Shown here one piece after another: positions 21,205 through 30,215 of a stretch of 47,465 nucleotides of DNA. This stretch comes from a virus. The notes beneath the pieces are model-generated. The model saw nothing but the letters and a program-made list of their open reading frames with translations, did not search any database and was not told the DNA's origin. A program made the translations under genes and the position numbers. How positions within the stretch are numbered: position 1 is the stretch's first letter; each line of letters begins with the position of its first letter. Location of the stretch: the IMG/VR virus record IMGVR_UViG_3300027800_000021, positions 1-47,465 of that record; one strand, 5' to 3'.

Positions 21205-22725
21205 ATGGGAATAGCTGAACAAAAGCTCTCGCCAACCGAACGCCGGGAAATAGCCCTGACGCTTCTCCCCGGCGCCAAGGACGCGGCAAAGGGCCGCCTG
21301 CAGGCTAAGTGCCCGTTTCACGGCGATACGAACCCCAGCTTCTATTACTCGTGGCAGGAGGATTGGTATCGCTGCTACGGCTGCGACGAGCGCGGCGATC
21401 TGTGCCGCCTGTATGGCAGGCTCCATAACCTGGACGATAAGGACGGTTTCCGGGAGTTTGCCCGGCGCTATCTGGGGGGAATCGAGGCAAAGGGGCGGCG
21501 GGGGTACGAGACGCCGCCGCCGCCCAAGCCTGCCGTGCCCCCTGACCGCTTCACGCCTGGTGATCCTCCCCATGCCCCTGATGTCTGGGCTGACCGCGCC
21601 CTGAAATTTGCGGACTATGCCCATGAACAGCTTTTCGCGCCAGAGCATGCCCAGGCCCTGGATTATCTGCATGGCCGCGGTCTGACCGATGAGACCATCC
21701 GCCGATTCCGGCTGGGATGGAATCCCAAGGATTATTTCCGGCCTCGGCAAGCCTGGGGACTTCCTGGAGAGCGAAAGCCGAACGGTCGGTGGAAGCATAT
21801 CCGGCTGGCCATGGGCTGGGTCATCCCGACCATCGTCGACGGCCAGGTCTGGCGGCTCAAGATACGGCAGACGCCAGAGGCGCTACGCAATCCAGAAGAG
21901 GCGAAATATCTCCAGGTTCCAGGGGGCAGCCAGCGGACATGGGTCATCGGCCCTGGCCGCCAGATATTCGTCCTGGTCGAAACCGAATTCGATGCGCTGC
22001 TGGTGCTCCAGGCCGCCGGGGATCTGGTGGGGGTGGTTCCGTTCGGATCAGCGGCCGCGAAGCCTGACAGGAACGCATTTCCGTTGCTGCAAAAGGCCTC
22101 GCTTTTGATCAATGCCCTGGATTTCGACAAGGCTGGTGGCGTGAATACCGGCTGGTGGTCGCAGCATTTTGGGCACAATCACGAGCGGTGCCCGCCGCCG
22201 GAGGGGAAAGATCTGGGGGACTATGCCCAGGCAGGCGGCGACCTGCGGGCCTGGATTCTGGCCTGCCTGCCGTCTCCATTGCGTCGTGTCATGCTGGACG
22301 CTGCTGACGAAAAAACGCCTCACGCGCTGAACGAAACCCCGGTTTCGTTGAACGATCAGGGTGTTTCTCTGGATAGTCCGACTCTGTCAGCTGCGCAGAC
22401 AGCTCCCGGGACGGATAATTTTGCGCTTCCGGACGTGGACGCGCGTATGGGGCGGGAGATCGAGGATCCTGACCTGCGCAAAAACACGCTGGAGTTATCG
22501 ATGCTTTTGCGGGTTACGCCGGAGATCACGGCTGTCGCATACCCGGGGGGCGGCATGGGTTTGCGCTGGCCGTCCGGATGGGATCGGGACCCCGGCAATG
22601 ACGCCCGGTTGTGTCGTGTGAGCAGGCTGCTGATGGGTGAGGCAGGGGATGCGTACAGCCGATATGTCCGGCTGCAGGTTGTGAGTCCGGACACAATGCC
22701 CGGGCCGGTGCGAGGTGGAGCATGA
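21205..22725 (+). CDS. CHC2 zinc-finger/Toprim primase
   Basis: 506 residues. CPFH...RCYGC (Cys36, His39, Cys57, Cys60) is the CHC2 zinc ribbon of DnaG-type primases. A Toprim domain follows with VETEFDALL (Glu259) and ALDFDKAG (Asp306, Asp308), the metal-binding residues. There is no helicase domain, complementing the D5 helicase upstream. The tail after residue 370 is unrecognised. The ATG at 21205 was chosen over upstream ones because GGGGAGGA lies four bases before it and the zinc ribbon starts soon after. It would prime phage DNA synthesis. Confidence 0.9.
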   Translation: MGIAEQKLSPTERREIALTLLPGAKDAAKGRLQAKCPFHGDTNPSFYYSWQEDWYRCYGCDERGDLCRLYGRLHNLDDKDGFREFARRYLGGIEAKGRRGYETPPPPKPAVPPDRFTPGDPPHAPDVWADRALKFADYAHEQLFAPEHAQALDYLHGRGLTDETIRRFRLGWNPKDYFRPRQAWGLPGERKPNGRWKHIRLAMGWVIPTIVDGQVWRLKIRQTPEALRNPEEAKYLQVPGGSQRTWVIGPGRQIFVLVETEFDALLVLQAAGDLVGVVPFGSAAAKPDRNAFPLLQKASLLINALDFDKAGGVNTGWWSQHFGHNHERCPPPEGKDLGDYAQAGGDLRAWILACLPSPLRRVMLDAADEKTPHALNETPVSLNDQGVSLDSPTLSAAQTAPGTDNFALPDVDARMGREIEDPDLRKNTLELSMLLRVTPEITAVAYPGGGMGLRWPSGWDRDPGNDARLCRVSRLLMGEAGDAYSRYVRLQVVSPDTMPGPVRGGA

Positions 22726-22907
22726 TGGAGAAATGTCCCCGATGCGAGGGAATGCACAGGGCGCTGTTATCTGCGGAGACGCGCAATATGGACCGCGAAC
22801 GCTACGTCGTCGATCTGGAGCGGATCATTCGTGAAGTTCTCGCCCTGCGCGATATGCCCCCGTCGTTGTTAGAGCGGATCAAGCTGGTCTGCGGGGGGAG
22901 CCTGTGA
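22722..22907 (+). CDS. Small CxxC protein
   Basis: 61 residues starting MMEKCPRCEGMHRALLSAET with a CxxC pair, then a helical segment (YVVDLERIIREVLALRDMPP) and a final Cys-Gly-Gly. It overlaps the primase stop by four bases and the terminase small subunit by four. Probably a small replication- or packaging-associated protein; no family recognised. Confidence 0.6.
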   Translation: MMEKCPRCEGMHRALLSAETRNMDRERYVVDLERIIREVLALRDMPPSLLERIKLVCGGSL

Positions 22908-23485
22908 GCCGCACCAAGTTCAGTTCCCCGGCGGAGGTGGCGGCTTATCTCCAGGAAACCGGCGTCTACAAGGTTTCGCGGCGGACCGTTTACAACCACA
23001 TCAAGGCCGGATTTCTGAAGCCGGACGGCGACGGGCTCTATCCGTTCGGCGATGTGCGGAAGTATGCGGAAGCACATCTGCAGAAGCTGGCGGAACCTGC
23101 GGGTGAGACGGGGGACATGAACCGGGATCTGATTGCGGCGAAAACCGCCCGGGAGCGGGCGCAGGCCCAGCGGTCGGAATTTCTGCTGCAGAAAGATCGT
23201 AGGAAATATCTGCACATCGCTGACCACACGCTGGCCCTGGCCGGGCGGTGGCAAATGCTGCGCGATGACCTGGAGTCCCTGGCGACGTCCGCAGCTGGTG
23301 ATGTGGTGGAGATGCTGGGGGGTGATCAGACCAGGATCGGCGAGGTGCAGGCCTACCTGCAGGGTGAGTTTCGCTCGTTCCTGGCGGGGTTCGCCAAGGC
23401 CCGCGATTTTGAGGTGCGCATGACCGACGAGGACGTGACCGATTTTCTGGTGGCGTTCAAGGGGCAGACGGATGCGGCCGATTAA
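22904..23485 (+). CDS. Terminase small subunit (Nu1-like)
   Basis: 193 residues with a GTG start that overlaps the preceding stop (GTGA). Residues 8-60 (SPAEVAAYLQETGVYKVSRR-TVYNHIKAGFLKPDGDGLYP) form a winged helix like lambda gpNu1; residues 70-110 (MNRDLIAAKTARERAQAQRS) are the conserved helical segment that contacts the large subunit, and the rest is helical oligomerisation sequence. It would recognise the phage packaging site and recruit the motor. It overlaps the large subunit gene by 14 bases. Confidence 0.85.
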   Translation: MSRTKFSSPAEVAAYLQETGVYKVSRRTVYNHIKAGFLKPDGDGLYPFGDVRKYAEAHLQKLAEPAGETGDMNRDLIAAKTARERAQAQRSEFLLQKDRRKYLHIADHTLALAGRWQMLRDDLESLATSAAGDVVEMLGGDQTRIGEVQAYLQGEFRSFLAGFAKARDFEVRMTDEDVTDFLVAFKGQTDAAD

Positions 23486-25379
23486 CGTTTCGTTGCGGGC
23501 TGCAGAGCGCCGGGTATGCGAGCCGCCGTCGGCGGCCGATCCGGCGGAATGGGCAGAGAAATATCGTACCGTTTTCGCCGGAGAGCGGGCCGGGCGCCCC
23601 TGGAATAACGATTTCACGCCATATCTGCGCTTTCCCATGCATGCCCTGGCCTGGGCATCCGTCCGGCGTATGGCGTTGGCATTTGTGCCCCAATCAGGGA
23701 AGACCCAGATTGCGCTGAATTTCTTGGGGTGGGTTGCCGACAACCACCCAAGCCCCACCATGTTGGTCATGCCGGATGAAGACGCCTCCAAGCGGTCCTT
23801 TGAAAAGCGGCTGCAGCCACTGTTCACCAGGACGGAACGGCTGCGGACGCTGGCCACGGGACGGGCCCGGGACATCGGATACGCAGGGGTCAAATTGGCG
23901 AACGGATTTGATCTGACCCTCGCTAGCGCCAAAGCAGTTTCCTCGATTGCGTCAGATTCTATCCGGTATGTGATTATGGATGAGACGGACAAATACGGAG
24001 ATTTCGCCGGAAAGGAAGCCTCTCCCATATCACTGATTGAAGAGCGCACTCGCTCATATAGCAATACCTGCCTGATCATCAAAATGTGCACGGTCACCAC
24101 TTCCAACGGATATATCTGGCAGGCGATAGAGAATGAATCGGACGTAGTCTACGACTACTACGTCCGCTGTCCGGTGCCGTTGTGTGGGGCGGACCAGCTT
24201 ATGAAATTCGAACAAATCCATTTTCATGGGGTGGACGATCCCCGTGAAATGGTGCGGACCAGGGCCGCCAGATATGTCTGCGAGGCCTGCGGCAGCGAGT
24301 GGGATGACCGGTTGCGCAACCAGGCGGTGGCCGCCGGGGAATGGCGGCCGCGTATTGAGGTGGCCTCGCCCACGTCCGTCGGGTTGCATCTTCCGGCCTG
24401 GGTCAGCCGGTTCGTCAGCCTGTCCGAATGTGCGGCCGCAAGCCTCCTAGCAAAAACGAATACACTTAAAAAACAGTATTTTGTGACGCAAATTTGCTGC
24501 CAGCCATGGGAAGACGTGGTTCGTGACCCCGAAGAGGAACGTCTCGCCGAGCTCGTCGATGCGGACCTGGTTCCCGGAACGGTCCCCGCCGGGACCGTGG
24601 CCCTGACCCTGGCCGTGGACATGCAGCAACGGTATTTCCTTTATTCGGTCATGGCGCACGCGGTGCGGCCGGTCCGCCGCTCGTGGGTGATCGATTACGG
24701 CGACGTCGGAACCTGGGAGGAACTCCAGGTGATTTTTAACACCGCGTATCCCATGGCTGACGGCTCCAACATGGGCATCTGGCGGGGAGGCCTCGACACT
24801 GGCGGCAGCAAGGAAAAGGGCGAGGTCTGGTCCCGCACCGAGGAGGCCTATCTGTGGCTGCAGGACAAGTCCCGTCGCGGCCGGATGTTTGGCCTCAAGG
24901 GCGCGTCGGGGGCCCAGCAGAAAGCGGTGCGTCGCAGCGAGGTGGACGTGCTGCCGAAGAGCAAGCGGAAATTGGAACACGTTGTTGAACTGCGGACCAT
25001 CGATACCGCCTATTTCAAGGACATCGTGGATGAACGCCTTAATGACCCGGATACCGGGCGGCCCATCCATTTTCATGCGGAGACGGATGCCGAATATCTG
25101 CGGCAACTGACGGCGGAACGCAAAGTCCGCGACGCCAAGGGCCGCGTGTCCTGGGAACAACGGGGATCACGGGCGAACCACCAGTGGGACGTGCTGGTGT
25201 ATCATGAGGCGCTGTGCTCGGTGCTTTGGAAACCGTGCCTGGATTTGTTGCCCAGGCCGCAGCGCGTGCAGAATCAGGATCAACCGGTGAAACAAACCCG
25301 GCCTGTGCCCTCGCCACCGTCCGTCCTGGATTTGCGGGGCGGGTTGTCTGGGCGCGGATCGTGGGGGAGCGGGAGGTAA
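23472..25379 (+). CDS. Terminase large subunit, GpA family
   Basis: 635 residues. The GpA-type ATPase domain shows FVPQSGKTQ (Walker A, about 71-79) and IRYVIMDETDKY (Walker B, about 164-175). The C-terminal nuclease half carries LAVDMQQRYFLYSV, GGLDTGGSKEKGE and KDIVDERLNDP segments with the acidic residues expected. This enzyme cuts concatemers and pumps DNA into the prohead. GpA-type terminases usually cut at cos sites. Adjacent upstream gene is its small subunit. Confidence 0.95.
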   Translation: MRPINVSLRAAERRVCEPPSAADPAEWAEKYRTVFAGERAGRPWNNDFTPYLRFPMHALAWASVRRMALAFVPQSGKTQIALNFLGWVADNHPSPTMLVMPDEDASKRSFEKRLQPLFTRTERLRTLATGRARDIGYAGVKLANGFDLTLASAKAVSSIASDSIRYVIMDETDKYGDFAGKEASPISLIEERTRSYSNTCLIIKMCTVTTSNGYIWQAIENESDVVYDYYVRCPVPLCGADQLMKFEQIHFHGVDDPREMVRTRAARYVCEACGSEWDDRLRNQAVAAGEWRPRIEVASPTSVGLHLPAWVSRFVSLSECAAASLLAKTNTLKKQYFVTQICCQPWEDVVRDPEEERLAELVDADLVPGTVPAGTVALTLAVDMQQRYFLYSVMAHAVRPVRRSWVIDYGDVGTWEELQVIFNTAYPMADGSNMGIWRGGLDTGGSKEKGEVWSRTEEAYLWLQDKSRRGRMFGLKGASGAQQKAVRRSEVDVLPKSKRKLEHVVELRTIDTAYFKDIVDERLNDPDTGRPIHFHAETDAEYLRQLTAERKVRDAKGRVSWEQRGSRANHQWDVLVYHEALCSVLWKPCLDLLPRPQRVQNQDQPVKQTRPVPSPPSVLDLRGGLSGRGSWGSGR

Positions 25380-25380
25380 C

Positions 25381-25563
25381 ATGTCGCACGCCGTTTTGGA
25401 TCGTGGACTCAAGCGCACCGAGGTCATGGCGATCCTGGGGATCAGCCAGGCGTCGTTTTATCGGCTCATAGCGGCCGGGAAACTCAAGGCCTACCGCATT
25501 GACGTCGCCTACCGGGTGCGGGCCTCGGAGGTCGAGCGATTTCGTCAGGATCACGAAGCGTGA
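25381..25563 (+). CDS. Small HTH protein between terminase and connector genes
   Basis: 60 residues. LKRTEVMAILGISQASFYRL-IAAGKLKAYRID and VRASEVERFRQDHEA form a complete excisionase/MerR-type winged helix. It begins one base after the terminase stop. Such proteins bind DNA; in this place it could regulate late transcription or assist packaging. It is the fourth or fifth protein of this fold in the phage. Confidence 0.7.
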   Translation: MSHAVLDRGLKRTEVMAILGISQASFYRLIAAGKLKAYRIDVAYRVRASEVERFRQDHEA

Positions 25564-25647
25564 TTTTGCGCGTATTGTCCCCATTTGTATCGGATGCTTG
25601 TCAGACTGGCGTGCATACGATATCGGTCATCGAAAAATGGAGGGCAT

Positions 25648-25875
25648 ATGCGCAGAATCGCCGCTCGCACGGCGGCTGCGGTCTCTCTGGCGGTGTTGCT
25701 TGCCGTCGGCGTGGCTGCGGCCCAGGGTACGCTGTTTCATGGCAACGTGAAATCGAAAATCTTTCATCGTCAGGGATGTCGCTACTTTGATTGCGCCTCA
25801 TGCACCGCTGTTTTTCAGTCCCGGGAGGCCGCCGTCTCCGCCGGTTTTCAGCCATGCAAAGTGTGCAATCCGTAG
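25648..25875 (+). CDS. Exported Ada-type zinc-domain protein
   Basis: 75 residues. The first 25 (MRRIAARTAAAVSLAVLLAV then AAAQ) form a signal peptide. The mature part contains FHRQGCRYFDCASCTAVFQS-REAAVSAGFQPCKVCNP, matching the zinc-binding N-terminal module of the Ada repair protein, with four cysteines in place. Exported Ada-like modules occur in bacterial nuclease-like and surface proteins; alone the role is unknown. GGAGGG precedes the ATG. Probably a moron gene altering the lysogen's envelope or medium. Confidence 0.65.
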   Translation: MRRIAARTAAAVSLAVLLAVGVAAAQGTLFHGNVKSKIFHRQGCRYFDCASCTAVFQSREAAVSAGFQPCKVCNP

Positions 25876-25883
25876 GAGTGATC

Positions 25884-26354
25884 ATGCTAAAGACATCCTT
25901 TGTGGCGTTTTTTTGCGCATTTCTATTGTCATCGGTCAGTTATGCGGCTCAAGTTCAAGGTGGCATTAATCCGCTTACTGGACAACAGCTTCAATATGAG
26001 ACGATTGATGGCTGGAAAAAGGATAATAAGACAGAGAACAACGTGTCTCCGGATGAAAGCGAGTCAGACCGTGAGAAGAGATATTTTGACGAGTATTCCG
26101 AAAAGGCTATACAGGGCGACTATCAGGCCCAGAGAAATTTAGCATGGTTATACAGCACATCAAAAAATCCATTCATTGCTAATCTTATGCTTGGATGTGC
26201 GTGGTATAAGCTGATTTTGCTATCAGGAAGTCCAAAAATTAATGATGGCGACATCGGAAATGTCAAGGTCTATTGCGGGAAACTCTCTCCCGAACAGCAG
26301 GCAGTGACCGAACAGCAGGCGTTGCATCTGTATCAGGAGATATACCAGAAGTGA
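25884..26354 (+). CDS. Exported Sel1-like repeat protein
   Basis: 156 residues. MLKTSFVAFFCAFLLSSVSY-AAQ is a signal peptide. Residues about 75-115 (AIQGDYQAQRNLAWLYSTSK, then MLGCAWYKLIL) match one Sel1-type helical repeat. It begins eight bases after the Ada-like gene with TAGGAG upstream. Its DNA is markedly AT-richer than neighbouring structural genes, suggesting recent acquisition. Together with the preceding gene it forms a small exported-protein island inserted between packaging and head genes. Confidence 0.65.
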   Translation: MLKTSFVAFFCAFLLSSVSYAAQVQGGINPLTGQQLQYETIDGWKKDNKTENNVSPDESESDREKRYFDEYSEKAIQGDYQAQRNLAWLYSTSKNPFIANLMLGCAWYKLILLSGSPKINDGDIGNVKVYCGKLSPEQQAVTEQQALHLYQEIYQK

Positions 26355-26514
26355 CGCCCCGCGTGTCCATTTTTGAGGCGTTATTATCCTCGCATCAAAG
26401 ATGGATGTCGGGCATGCTGAACAATTTTGTGCGTGGCGCAGAAACTTTCTAAACCGTTATCAACCGTTATCAAACGCACGCGCGTGATTTGCCGATATCC
26501 GGTATCTGGTCGGC
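26355..26514. other. Short noncoding spacer with tandem repeat
   Basis: No gene seen. It contains two tandem copies of CCGTTATCAA (about 26455-26475) and palindromic CGCGCG sequence before the connector gene. It may hold a terminator for the exported-protein island or a promoter for the head operon; neither is clear. Confidence 0.25.
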
Positions 26515-26808
26515 ATGAACACCGACACCGGAACCCTGCTTCGTGATGCCGCCATTCTCGCGGACGTGCATACCGTCGAGGAACTCCGGGATCGTCTGGA
26601 ACTTTGGAAGGCAGCGGAAGCCGCAGTAGCCACCAGCCAGTCCTATCAACTCGCCGGTCGGGCATTGACCCGGACCGACGCAGCCGAAATCCGCCACAAT
26701 CTTCTCCTGTATTCCCGGGCCGTGAAGCTCGCCTCCCAGAGAACCATGGGAGGCGGCCCGCGCTTCGTCCCCACACGCTTCACCGGAGGGCTGGCCGATC
26801 ATGGGTAG
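26515..26808 (+). CDS. Head-tail connector, gpW/DUF6148-like
   Basis: 97 residues. VEELRDRLELWKAAEAAVAT-SQSYQLAGRALTRTDAAEIR is the characteristic block of DUF6148 and gpW-type joining proteins, which sit between terminase and portal genes and close the neck of the head. It overlaps the portal gene by eight bases. Lambda gpW occupies the same map position. Confidence 0.75.
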   Translation: MNTDTGTLLRDAAILADVHTVEELRDRLELWKAAEAAVATSQSYQLAGRALTRTDAAEIRHNLLLYSRAVKLASQRTMGGGPRFVPTRFTGGLADHG

Positions 26809-28363
26809 CCGTCCATCCCGCCGCATGGCCGCCACGGCCGCCGCTGTCCGCCCGTATCGCTCCAGGCCCGTCCGTCGTGTGGCGGCCGGGCACGCAGGGA
26901 CCATGGCTGGCTGGCATCCCGTCAGGATCGGCAACCAGCAGTCCGCAATGGATCGTCAGGCCCTGGTGGACCGGGCCGAGGATCTGGCTGCCAACGACGG
27001 GCATGCCGCCAGCCTGATCGACACCAAAACTTTGAACATTTCAGGCTGGGGGCTGGCTCCCCAGAGCCGTCTGCGGGCATCGGATCTGGACCTGTCGCAG
27101 GATGAGGTCCGGAAGATTCGACGTGACCAGGAGCGGGCCTTCCGCCTCTGGTCACGGGAGGCCCACGCCGCCGGGCAACTGCATTTTTTCGACATGCAGG
27201 GGCTGGCCATCCGGGACGCCCTGCGCAGCGGCGAATTTTTGTTTCTGTCCAGGATGCTCGACGATCCCGGCCGCCGCTTTTCGTTCGCTTTGCAGGACGT
27301 GGATCCCTCCAGGCTGTGTTCCCCGTTCGCCTGCCTGGACGATCCGAACCTGCGGGACGGCATCGAGATTGAACCTGCCACTGGCGCGCCCGTCCGGTAT
27401 CACATCAAAAACCCGAGCGTCGGGGCGTACGAGATTGAGCAATGGCAGGCCGTCGACGCCCGGCGTGGGCACAGGCGACTTGTGTTCCACGGCTATCGGT
27501 ACAGCCGGGCCGAGCAGTGGCGCGGGGAACCGGCCCTGGCCCCGGTCGTGAAGCTGTTCAAGGACAAGTACGATTTCCTGGACTACGAGGTCGTGGCCCA
27601 AATTCTGTCATCCTCGCTTCCCATGGCGATCAAGACCGCCCTGGGAGGCATGGGCCTGGGAGGCGAGGGGGAAGAGTCGCCGCAGCGTGTCTTTCATCAG
27701 CGCATCAACCCGGCCCAGATCCTGTACCTGAACGAGGGCGAAGAGGCGCAGATGCTGCAAAGCAATCGGCCGGGGAACAATTTCGAAGGGTTTTTCCGTC
27801 TGATCCTGCGCACCATCGGCGCCGCCGCCGGAGTCCCCTACGAGCAGCTTCTCAAGGATTATTCCCAGACAAATTACAGCTCGGCCCGGGCCGCACTTTT
27901 GGAGTTCTGGCGGGTCTGCACGGAATACCGGGCATGGTTCTTCCGACAGTTCTGCGACCCCATCTGGTCCTACGTCCAGGAGGAAGCCCTGCTGCGCGGA
28001 TACTGGAGCATCCCCGGCGGCGACATCAACCGGTTTTACGCCGACATGGATCTCTGGACCGCCGTCTGGTGGGCCCCGCCGCCGCGCGGCTACGTCGATC
28101 CGCTGAAAGAAATCCAGGCTGCCGAACGGTCGGTCGCCATGGGCTTCCTCTCCCATTCCGACGTTATCGGCGAACAAGGACGGGACGCCGAAGAGGTGTT
28201 CGACCAGATAGCCGAGGACCGCAGGGCTTTGGCGGAGCGGGGCATTGTCATCACGGCGGCCGGGTCGGCGTCGAAACAAGACGAACCCGTGGAAGACGAT
28301 TTCGCTGACCGGTTCGCCGTCCCCCATGGCGCGGCCGCTGAAGGAGCACAGGCATGCCGATGA
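26801..28363 (+). CDS. Portal protein (lambda gpB family)
   Basis: 520 residues. AMDRQALVDRAEDLAANDGH-AASLIDTKTLNISGWGL, FALQDVDPSRLCSP, GAYEIEQWQAVDARRG, and RTIGAAAGVPYEQLLKDYSQ-TNYSSARAALLEFWR are the ordered signatures of lambda-family portals. Twelve copies would form the ring at the head vertex through which DNA passes and to which terminase and connector bind. An alanine/arginine-rich N-terminal extension precedes the conserved region. Confidence 0.93.
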   Translation: MGSRPSRRMAATAAAVRPYRSRPVRRVAAGHAGTMAGWHPVRIGNQQSAMDRQALVDRAEDLAANDGHAASLIDTKTLNISGWGLAPQSRLRASDLDLSQDEVRKIRRDQERAFRLWSREAHAAGQLHFFDMQGLAIRDALRSGEFLFLSRMLDDPGRRFSFALQDVDPSRLCSPFACLDDPNLRDGIEIEPATGAPVRYHIKNPSVGAYEIEQWQAVDARRGHRRLVFHGYRYSRAEQWRGEPALAPVVKLFKDKYDFLDYEVVAQILSSSLPMAIKTALGGMGLGGEGEESPQRVFHQRINPAQILYLNEGEEAQMLQSNRPGNNFEGFFRLILRTIGAAAGVPYEQLLKDYSQTNYSSARAALLEFWRVCTEYRAWFFRQFCDPIWSYVQEEALLRGYWSIPGGDINRFYADMDLWTAVWWAPPPRGYVDPLKEIQAAERSVAMGFLSHSDVIGEQGRDAEEVFDQIAEDRRALAERGIVITAAGSASKQDEPVEDDFADRFAVPHGAAAEGAQACR

Positions 28364-29568
28364 TTCCCGCACAATGGCTCATGGAGCCGGACGCCCTGAC
28401 TTGGTGGTTGCGTCAGTCCTCGGATCGCCTGCGGCTGGGCGCGTCGCTGTTCCTGGATTTCGACCCTGCCCGGGCCAGGCCCTACGAGCTGCTGGATGGC
28501 GGCATCGCCGTCATCCCCATCGCCGGGCCGCTTTCGAAGGCGGATAAATGGTGGTCCATGGGCGGGAGCTATCTGGTCGCCAGCAACCAGGTGCGTCAGG
28601 CCCTGACCGATTCCGCCGTCAAGGCCCTCTTGCTCGACGTCGACAGTCCCGGCGGCGAATGCTCGGGCGTGCAGGAGCTGGCGACGAGCATCGACTCGGC
28701 CGATGCGGTCAAACCCGTCTACGCCTGGGCGGACGGGACGTGCTGCTCGGCCGCCTATTGGCTGGCCTCACGGGCGCGGACCCTGGCCGTAACCCCGATT
28801 ACGTACGTCGGCTCAATCGGCGTTGTCGGGGTGCACCTGGAGATATCCAAGGCGGCCGAATCGGCCGGATACACGTTCACGGTCATCAAGTCGGGCAAGG
28901 AAAAGGCCTTCGGCAACAGCTACGAGCCGCTTTCGCCCGAGGCGTTGGCGTCGATCCAGGGCAGGATGGACGGCATTTATTCGCTTTTCGTCAGTGAGGT
29001 TGCGGCTGCCCGTGGCCTGGATGAGGCAAAGGCCCGCGACTGGGCCGACGGCCGGGTTTTTCTGGCGCAGGAAGGGTTGGGGGCCGGTCTGATCGACCGG
29101 GTTCAGAACAGGGATGAGTTTCTGGCATCCATACGGGAGGAAATTATGGATAAAAAGGTGCAGATGCAGATCCCGGGCGGCCAAGCCGCCCAGGGCGCCG
29201 GGCCGTCGGCGGAGGCTGCGGCCTCTCCGGATGTTGCAGCCATCACCGCACAGTCCGTCCAGTCCGGGCGCGACGAGGTGCTGGCCCTGGTGGGCGTGGT
29301 GGCCGGTGAAGATGTGAAGGCTCGGGTCGAGACGGCCATGGCCGCCGGTCTCACCGGTGAATCGCTGGCCGCAGCTGCGCTGATCGTAGGAGCCTCCAGT
29401 TCCGGCGGGGAAAGCCCGGCCGCAGCCGCAAAGCCCGGGGCCATGCTTGACGCCCTGCGGCGTTTGGACGCCGACGGCGTCAAGCATGGCGCCAAATCGC
29501 AGGGTGCGGCCTCGAATGCCAACTATCTGGTGGATCACATGGCCAGGCAATTCGGAGGTGCGAAATGA
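28354..29568 (+). CDS. Head maturation protease (S49/ClpP fold) with C-terminal scaffold domain
   Basis: 404 residues. The protease domain (about 45-250) has LLLDVDSPGG, the nucleophile Ser132 in GTCCSAAYWLAS, and GSIGVVGVHLE with Lys in SGKEKAFGN near 184, the Ser-Lys dyad of phage S49 proteases such as lambda gpC. Residues after 265 are Ala/Gly-rich and helical, a scaffold. The protein would cleave scaffold and itself inside the prohead. It overlaps the portal by ten bases and the decoration gene by four. An internal translation start is annotated separately. Confidence 0.9.
   Translation: MPMIPAQWLMEPDALTWWLRQSSDRLRLGASLFLDFDPARARPYELLDGGIAVIPIAGPLSKADKWWSMGGSYLVASNQVRQALTDSAVKALLLDVDSPGGECSGVQELATSIDSADAVKPVYAWADGTCCSAAYWLASRARTLAVTPITYVGSIGVVGVHLEISKAAESAGYTFTVIKSGKEKAFGNSYEPLSPEALASIQGRMDGIYSLFVSEVAAARGLDEAKARDWADGRVFLAQEGLGAGLIDRVQNRDEFLASIREEIMDKKVQMQIPGGQAAQGAGPSAEAAASPDVAAITAQSVQSGRDEVLALVGVVAGEDVKARVETAMAAGLTGESLAAAALIVGASSSGGESPAAAAKPGAMLDALRRLDADGVKHGAKSQGAASNANYLVDHMARQFGGAK
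29146..29568 (+). CDS. Nested scaffold protein (Nu3-like internal start)
   Basis: In frame with the protease, an ATG at 29146 (residue 265, MDKKVQMQIPGG) has GGGAGG seven bases upstream, an unusually strong ribosome-binding site for an internal codon. Translation from it gives a 140-residue Ala-rich helical protein identical to the protease C-terminus, exactly as lambda Nu3 lies within gene C. Presence of the site is seen; its use is inferred. Confidence 0.65.
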   Translation: MDKKVQMQIPGGQAAQGAGPSAEAAASPDVAAITAQSVQSGRDEVLALVGVVAGEDVKARVETAMAAGLTGESLAAAALIVGASSSGGESPAAAAKPGAMLDALRRLDADGVKHGAKSQGAASNANYLVDHMARQFGGAK

Positions 29569-30212
29569 CCATCCTGACCGAAAAGTATCGTCTCCCGGAC
29601 GTCGTGCGCCGGGAACTGCGGGATTTCTCCCGCGATCAGGCCGTGTTCACCGGTGGGCTGGTGGCCTTGTGCGGCGTCGTCGGCCGGGTGACCAAGGGGG
29701 CGCCGGCAGCCGCAGCCGATGCGGGCAACACCGGGAATGGCGCGATCTCCAATCTGGCCCTCGGAGGCTTGGCCGAGGTGGGCGCCTATCGTCTGGTCTG
29801 CGCCGAGGCCGTGGCCGGGGCGGGTGTCTTTCACGTGATTAGCCCGCGCGGCCAGCGTCTTGAGGACGCCATTGTCGGTGCGGCCTATGCCTCGCCGCAT
29901 CTCGCGTTCTCCCTGGCCGACGGGGCTGCCGATTTTGCCGTCGGCGACGAAATCACGATTACGGTTCCGGCCGGGAGCGGGAAGTACAAAAATATCGATC
30001 CGGCCGCCGTGGACGGTACCCAGGTGGCCGCCGGTCTGTCCATCGACGTCTACGACGCCCGGCTGTCGGATGTGCGCGGCGTGGTCATCAACGGCCATGC
30101 GGTGGTGATCGGCGACATGCTGTCTTGGCCGACAGGCCTGACCGCCGCCCAGAAAAACCAGGCCCTGGCCGAACTGGCCGCTCTGGGCGTCAAATCCAGT
30201 GTGGGGGTCTAA
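29565..30212 (+). CDS. Head decoration protein (gpD-like)
   Basis: 215 residues. The N-terminal MTILTEKYRLPDVVRRELRD and the sequence GNTGNGAISNLALGGLAEVG-AYRLVC match head-decoration proteins that trimerise on the expanded capsid and stabilise it. Longer than lambda gpD (110 residues) but in the range of related phages that fuse the decoration fold to extra beta sequence. Lies directly before the capsid gene as in lambda. Confidence 0.8.
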   Translation: MTILTEKYRLPDVVRRELRDFSRDQAVFTGGLVALCGVVGRVTKGAPAAAADAGNTGNGAISNLALGGLAEVGAYRLVCAEAVAGAGVFHVISPRGQRLEDAIVGAAYASPHLAFSLADGAADFAVGDEITITVPAGSGKYKNIDPAAVDGTQVAAGLSIDVYDARLSDVRGVVINGHAVVIGDMLSWPTGLTAAQKNQALAELAALGVKSSVGV

Positions 30213-30215
30213 GCC

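Noticed and set aside
20907-21218. 103-codon plus-strand frame between helicase and primase.
   Set aside because: Starts next to the helicase stop but crosses an A-rich noncoding stretch, encodes low-complexity sequence and overlaps the primase start.
22802-24106. Minus-strand frame opposite the terminase genes.
   Set aside because: No recognisable domain; it covers the small and large terminase subunits.
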